Shown here piece after piece: positions 6,216 through 9,716 of a stretch of DNA of 9,716 nt. A program made the translations under genes and the position numbers. A model generated the notes under the pieces. The model had not been told where the DNA came from. It worked only from the letters and a program-made list of their open reading frames with translations, and searched no databases. Within the stretch, counting starts at the first letter, position 1; each line of letters begins with the position of its first letter. Source of the DNA: Pseudomonadota bacterium. GTDB taxonomy: Bacteria > Myxococcota_A > Polyangia > Polyangiales > Polyangiaceae. The stretch covers positions 1 through 9,716 of the forward strand of contig JAEYVE010000006.1 of NCBI GenBank assembly GCA_023432025.1, given 5' to 3'.

Positions 6216-8180
6216 ATGCGTCACGCAAAAAGACAAAGCGCATTCAGGAGATTCAGGAGTCAGCCGAGCCGTGTGCTGATGGCGCTCGCAGTCACCCTGC
6301 TGCTCGTGCTCGGTTCCATTGCTGGGTGTTCACCCGCAGCGAAGGAAGAGTGGTCCTGCCCCTACCCCGAATGCGGTGGCAAATGCTTCGACCTGGCGAA
6401 TGACCCATTCAACTGCGGCGGCTGCGGCATCCAGTGTCAAACTGGTAGCGCTTGCTCCAATAGTCAGTGCCAGTGCCAGGCGGGTTTGACGGCTTGCGGT
6501 GCGTCGTGTGCCAACACACTGGGCGACGGCAACAACTGCGGCTCGTGCGGCACCGTGTGCCCCGCAGGTTTGGTGTGCGGCGCGAGCGTGTGCGGCACGA
6601 CGTGTCCCCAAGGTGAAACGGCGTGCGGCAACAGCTGCGCGAACCTGAACGCGGACGCCGCCAACTGCGGCGGCTGCGGTATTGCATGCACCGGCGGCAC
6701 GCAGTGCCAAGCGGGCACGTGCGCATGCCCGCCCGGTGTGACTTGCAATAGCAACGGCACCGGCGGCGGCAGCGGTGTGGGCGGAAACGCGGGCGTGGGC
6801 GGCACTGGTGGCGTCGGAACCGGCGGAGACGGAACCGGCACGGGCGGAGACGGCACCGGCGGAACCGGCGGCGACGCGCCCGTCGGATGCACGCCCGGCG
6901 TGGACTGCGGCGGCTACATCCAAAACGGCACCTGGAAGGGCTACGCCTTCACGGGCACCTGGGGCGCGGCCACGGTCATGCCGGCTGACTACGAAACCTC
7001 TTTCGCGTTCCCGCTGTGCGCGCGGGGCACGGTGCCCAAGCATGGCGAGGGTGCTAACGGCGCCATGTTCGGCTGGAGCGTGAACCAGGACTCCGCGGAC
7101 GGCGCGGAGCCCATGCCGGTGACGCCAACGGCCGGCATGGAAGGCATCACCGTGCGCGTCACCAACAGCGCGGGTTCGGATTTGCGCCTCGTGATCCAAG
7201 CCCCCAAGGCAGGTTCGACGGACCAGTACGACAGCTGGTGCGCGACGTTGCCACCGAGCGGAGGCTTCGTGCCGTACAGCACCTTCAACACGGAGTGCTG
7301 GACGGGCGGAATGGGCCAAGCGTACGCAGGTCAGCCGTTCACGCAGGCTCTCGTCCAAGTGCCGGCGAACGCGGACGCGGACGTGTCGTACGACTTCTGC
7401 GTGGACGACCTCTTCGAGTCCGTCGACACGACGGGCCCTGTCGGGACTACGTGCGCGCTCGGGCCCGCCTCCACGGGCGGCACGACCATCACCGGCCAGC
7501 AGACGCGCCTCGCGACGCGGGAAGGCCGCAACTACATCATTCAAAACAACGTCTGGACCGGCACGGCGACGCAGCAATCGCTTCGCGTGAACGGCATGAC
7601 GTTCGAGGTCATTGCGCAGAACAATCCGTCGGCCGGCAGTACGCCCGTGAGCTTCCCGTCCGTGTTCATCGGCAACAACTTCGGTCGCAACCCGTCGGGC
7701 GACAACCTGCCCAAGCAGGTGAGCGCGCTCACCGAAGTGCCCACGGCGTGGCGCTGGTCGGGTGGCGGTGACGGTGACTTCAACGCGGCCTACGACGTGT
7801 GGTTCAGCACGACGGCGGCGGGCGACCCGGAAGGTCCGTCCGGCGGTTACTTGATGGTCTGGTATCGACGTCCAGGAAATCGGTCGCCGCTCGGTAGTGA
7901 AATCCCGAATCAGACGTTCACGGTGGGCGGCCGCCAGTGGAAGGTGTGGACGTGCGGCGGCTGCTGGCTCGGCAAGCCCGCCATTTCCTACATCCCCGCG
8001 AGCGGTCAGATTCAGGAGTACACGTTCGACCTGAATGACTTCATCAAACACGCGCAGACGTCCGCGGTCGGTTCGATCGTCAAGCCGAACTGGTACCTCA
8101 CGAACATCTTCGCTGGCTTCGAGATTTGGAGCGGCGGCGTGGGCCCCAAGAGCGAGGACTTCTGCGCCATCGTGCGCTGA
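6216..8180 (+). CDS. Modular surface lipoprotein: Cys-rich repeats, Gly linker, beta-sandwich module, GH12-like domain
   Basis: The product has 654 residues from ATG 6216, with AGGAGAA five bases upstream. An Arg-rich n-region and hydrophobic core end in SIAGC, a perfect lipobox with lipidated C38. Residues 48-177 hold 26 cysteines and three NCGxCGxxC units (N66, N107, N150; periods 41 and 43). Residues 178-220 are a Gly/Thr/Asp linker. Residues about 225-413 look like a jelly-roll carbohydrate-binding module (NGTWKGYAFTGTWG, WSVNQ, PYSTFNTECW, SYDFCVDDL). Residues about 420-654 match GH12 (endoglucanase/xyloglucanase): NNVWTG at 444-449, AYDVWF at 525-530 with the conserved Asp D527, LMVW at 546-549, PLGS, WYLTN and GFEIW with acid/base E636. 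In known GH12 enzymes the nucleophile Glu directly precedes the LMIW or IMIW strand; here Y545 stands there. The domain may therefore be a glucan-binding pseudoenzyme. A strong terminator follows, so the gene is probably monocistronic. Confidence 0.85.
   Translation: MRHAKRQSAFRRFRSQPSRVLMALAVTLLLVLGSIAGCSPAAKEEWSCPYPECGGKCFDLANDPFNCGGCGIQCQTGSACSNSQCQCQAGLTACGASCANTLGDGNNCGSCGTVCPAGLVCGASVCGTTCPQGETACGNSCANLNADAANCGGCGIACTGGTQCQAGTCACPPGVTCNSNGTGGGSGVGGNAGVGGTGGVGTGGDGTGTGGDGTGGTGGDAPVGCTPGVDCGGYIQNGTWKGYAFTGTWGAATVMPADYETSFAFPLCARGTVPKHGEGANGAMFGWSVNQDSADGAEPMPVTPTAGMEGITVRVTNSAGSDLRLVIQAPKAGSTDQYDSWCATLPPSGGFVPYSTFNTECWTGGMGQAYAGQPFTQALVQVPANADADVSYDFCVDDLFESVDTTGPVGTTCALGPASTGGTTITGQQTRLATREGRNYIIQNNVWTGTATQQSLRVNGMTFEVIAQNNPSAGSTPVSFPSVFIGNNFGRNPSGDNLPKQVSALTEVPTAWRWSGGGDGDFNAAYDVWFSTTAAGDPEGPSGGYLMVWYRRPGNRSPLGSEIPNQTFTVGGRQWKVWTCGGCWLGKPAISYIPASGQIQEYTFDLNDFIKHAQTSAVGSIVKPNWYLTNIFAGFEIWSGGVGPKSEDFCAIVR
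6747..6875 (+). repeat. Gly-rich linker-coding low-complexity repeat
   Basis: The tract encodes about 43 residues of GGxG type and is built of imperfect repeats of units such as GGCGGAGACGG and ACCGGC. It separates the Cys-rich stalk from the beta-sandwich module. Such tracts vary in length between strains through slippage or recombination. Confidence 0.7.
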
Positions 8181-8205
8181 GCAGTTCCTTCGACTCTGAA
8201 CGTGG

Positions 8206-8244
8206 AGAAGGCCGAGCGGCGAAGCTGCTCGGCCTTCTTCTTTT
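8206..8244 (+). terminator. Strong intrinsic terminator of the GH12-like gene
   Basis: AGAAGGCCGAGC (8206-8217) pairs perfectly with GCTCGGCCTTCT (8227-8238) around a 9-base loop, and TTCTTTT follows the stem. It begins 25 bases after the stop codon. Confidence 0.9.
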
Positions 8245-8264
8245 GTGCCGCACGAGCCGTGGCG

Positions 8265-8298
8265 ATGTGCGCCTCACTCGTGAGAGTGAGGTGCACAT
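8265..8298. repeat. 15-bp-arm near-perfect palindrome in the convergent intergenic region
   Basis: ATGTGCGCCTCACTC (8265-8279) and GAGTGAGGTGCACAT (8284-8298) pair over all 15 positions, with one G-U, around the loop GTGA. It lies between the plus-strand terminator and the 3' end of the beta-propeller gene, about 90 bases past that gene's stop. No T-run follows on either strand, so it is not a classic intrinsic terminator. It could stabilise the mRNA 3' end, stop transcription in another way or bind a protein dimer. Confidence 0.6.
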
Positions 8299-8386
8299 GA
8301 ATCCTCCAAATGCGAGGAGTGAGCAGCGCCTCTCGAGCGCGTCGGCGCTCACCGCGGCGCTCATCGAGGCGAGTCGCCGTGACGGC

Positions 8387-9716
8387 TCAGTGCACCTTGT
8401 GCTTGATGACTGCCGCGGAGCCGCTGCCCGTGGGATGCAGCGTGGTGCCCTGCGCGTCGAGGGTGTCGGCGAAATTGAGCAGGACGTACAAATGCTCGGT
8501 GTCGGCGGCGATTCCTTCAACGCGGTCGTTGCCGCCGCTGCCGTAGGTTTCGCTGAACAGAAGGCGGAGCTGGCTGTCGTAGCCGGCGACGAAGCCGTCA
8601 CCCAAACGTCCTCGCGGGCTCGTTCCCTGGTACTCGTGGAGCCCCGCGCCGAAATCGAAGCTGGAGCTGATGCCTCCGGCAACGAACACCTCTCCGGCAG
8701 GGTTCACGGCCATCCACACGGACGGATAGCCGAAGCCCGTCAGGCTGCCCGAACCCAACGCGACGTGTCCCGTGGGGTTCAGATCCTCATCGAAGCGGAC
8801 CAGGTAGCCGGAGCTTGCCGGCAGCTCGAGGTCTCCAATGACGAGGGGCGAGCTGGTGAGGAAAGCAGCAACGATGCCGCCAGAGGGGAGCGCTACGAGC
8901 GCCTGCAGGTTAGCAGGCGAAATTTCGCGAATCTGCAGGATGGAACCGTTGGTCTGATCCAGCTTCGCAATCACGCTAGAATCGGTGCTCTGGAAGGTGA
9001 CGCCGCCCCAAGTGGACGGTTCTGTGCCAGCGGGGTTGTAGCCGGCGTCCGCGCCTACGTAGAGCCTTCCGTCCTGACCTCGCACCATGCTCTTGCGAGT
9101 GTTGCTGCACCACGGGTACGTCGCGCTCCACGTGGGCACGCCTGCATTCACCTCCGCGAGTAGGGTGTGGCAGCCGGAAGGTGTTTCTTCCTGGTAGCCG
9201 GGCGTCGCTGGGTATCGCCAGCGCACGTGATGGCGAAACTCCGAGAGCACATAGGCACGGTTCCCGTTGGCCGTGGGGACCGTGACCGGATTCCGCACCA
9301 TGGATTGAGCGGGGGCAGTATCGGGAACGTAGAAGCTCACCTCGGACCGGAGCACGCCGTTCGGGTTGAATGCAGCGAGGAGCGCGTAGTCGGTCGCCTT
9401 GGTGCCAACGACCGGGGCGCTGCCCACGAAATCACCGCCGGCCATCAACGGGAAGTAGTGATTGCCGTTCGGCGCCACCGCGAGCTGATGACCGTATTCG
9501 TAACCGCTGCTCACCAGAGTGACCAAAGGGAGAGCGAGCTGTCCCTCGGGGCTGAGGCGCGCCACGAACGCGTCGCGATACGAGGGCTCCGAGCCCGAGG
9601 AGCTTACCGTTTGAGAGCCAATCGTGAGGGAGTTGGCGTACGTTCCCGCAAAGTAAACGCGACCGTCATCGTCGACGCCGATACCGGCCGTCTCTACCCA
9701 CTCGCTGCTGTTGGCT
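8387..9716 (-). CDS. Beta-propeller (SBBP-like) protein, 5' truncated by the window end
   Basis: The frame is open from the last base of the window to the TGA at 8389-8387, giving 442 visible residues. The GTG at 9565 is internal, since 50 more in-frame codons precede it without a stop. Units of propeller-blade type recur: GIGVDDDGRVYFAGTY..DAFVARLSPEG (about 9680-9540), YGHQLAVAPNGNHYF, VRGQDGRLYVGAD..VIAKLD, and NPAGEVFVAGGISSSFDFG..DGFVAGYDSQLRLLFSETYG (about 8705-8560). The pattern 'xDxxGxVYVAGxF...FGxxxL...DxFVAKLdxxG' is that of the bacterial SBBP beta-propeller repeat, common in secreted proteins of myxobacteria and planctomycetes. The C-terminus ends on a last blade (SAAVIKHKVH) with no sorting domain. 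Export and any N-terminal lipobox lie outside the window. The function is probably adhesion or binding; no catalytic motif is visible. Confidence 0.75.
   Translation of the reverse strand, partial: ANSSEWVETAGIGVDDDGRVYFAGTYANSLTIGSQTVSSSGSEPSYRDAFVARLSPEGQLALPLVTLVSSGYEYGHQLAVAPNGNHYFPLMAGGDFVGSAPVVGTKATDYALLAAFNPNGVLRSEVSFYVPDTAPAQSMVRNPVTVPTANGNRAYVLSEFRHHVRWRYPATPGYQEETPSGCHTLLAEVNAGVPTWSATYPWCSNTRKSMVRGQDGRLYVGADAGYNPAGTEPSTWGGVTFQSTDSSVIAKLDQTNGSILQIREISPANLQALVALPSGGIVAAFLTSSPLVIGDLELPASSGYLVRFDEDLNPTGHVALGSGSLTGFGYPSVWMAVNPAGEVFVAGGISSSFDFGAGLHEYQGTSPRGRLGDGFVAGYDSQLRLLFSETYGSGGNDRVEGIAADTEHLYVLLNFADTLDAQGTTLHPTGSGSAAVIKHKVH

Noticed and set aside
6216..6270. Tat-type leader in the GH12-like protein (FRRFRSQ)
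   Set aside because: The residues after the Arg pair do not fit the S-R-R-x-F-L-K pattern, and the lipobox after an ordinary hydrophobic core explains export.
6330..8051. A 573-codon minus-strand frame opposite the GH12-like gene
   Set aside because: Composition is skewed to Arg, Ala and Val with no domain; the plus strand holds a lipobox, Cys repeats and GH12 motifs.
8126..9163. A 345-codon plus-strand frame across the terminator and opposite the beta-propeller gene
   Set aside because: It runs through the GH12 gene's end and the strong terminator, and its product lacks any recognisable pattern.

Overview
The window is GC-rich, densely coded DNA that most resembles a chromosomal segment of a myxobacterium (Myxococcota, probably class Polyangia). 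This is inferred from gene style: cysteine-rich lipoproteins with NCGxCGxxC motifs, Gly/Ser-rich linkers behind lipoboxes, a PEGA-like two-helix envelope protein, a membrane-anchored TPR protein beside an ECF sigma factor, and a large beta-propeller protein. No mobile element, CRISPR array, tRNA or rRNA is visible.

Region 1 (1-3730, plus strand) is a five-gene run: the C-terminal part of a family 1 sugar-type solute-binding protein (cut by the window start), a PEGA-like envelope protein, a small 17-cysteine lipoprotein, a single-pass TPR protein of anti-sigma type, and an ECF sigma factor. The first three genes are joined by two GTGA start/stop overlaps, and each of genes 2-4 has a clear Shine-Dalgarno sequence. 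No permease or ATPase follows the binding protein. I infer a trans-envelope sensing unit in which a carbohydrate or cell-wall signal reaches the sigma factor through the TPR protein.

Region 2 (3731-6014, minus strand) holds a secreted endonuclease I (EndA/Vvn type) and, upstream of it, a lipoprotein with a low-complexity linker and a right-handed beta-helix. The endonuclease gene converges on the sigma-factor gene.

Region 3 (6015-6215) is a divergent promoter region with a candidate sigma70-like promoter on each side and a perfect 8-bp inverted repeat lying over the -35 of the minus-strand promoter.

Region 4 (6216-8180, plus strand) encodes a 654-residue modular lipoprotein: three Cys-rich repeats, a Gly-rich linker, a beta-sandwich module resembling a carbohydrate-binding domain, and a C-terminal GH12-like domain. 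The GH12 general acid/base Glu appears kept (E636), but the nucleophile position appears to be Tyr (Y545). The domain may therefore bind glucan rather than cleave it, or use altered chemistry. A strong intrinsic terminator follows.

Region 5 (8265-9716) has a 15-bp-arm palindrome and then the 3' part of a minus-strand beta-propeller (SBBP-like) protein that runs off the window end.

Overall the genes describe a cell-surface programme: glucan or cell-wall recognition, extracellular DNA degradation and surface lipoproteins, next to an ECF sigma module. That the sigma factor controls the neighbouring surface genes is a guess.
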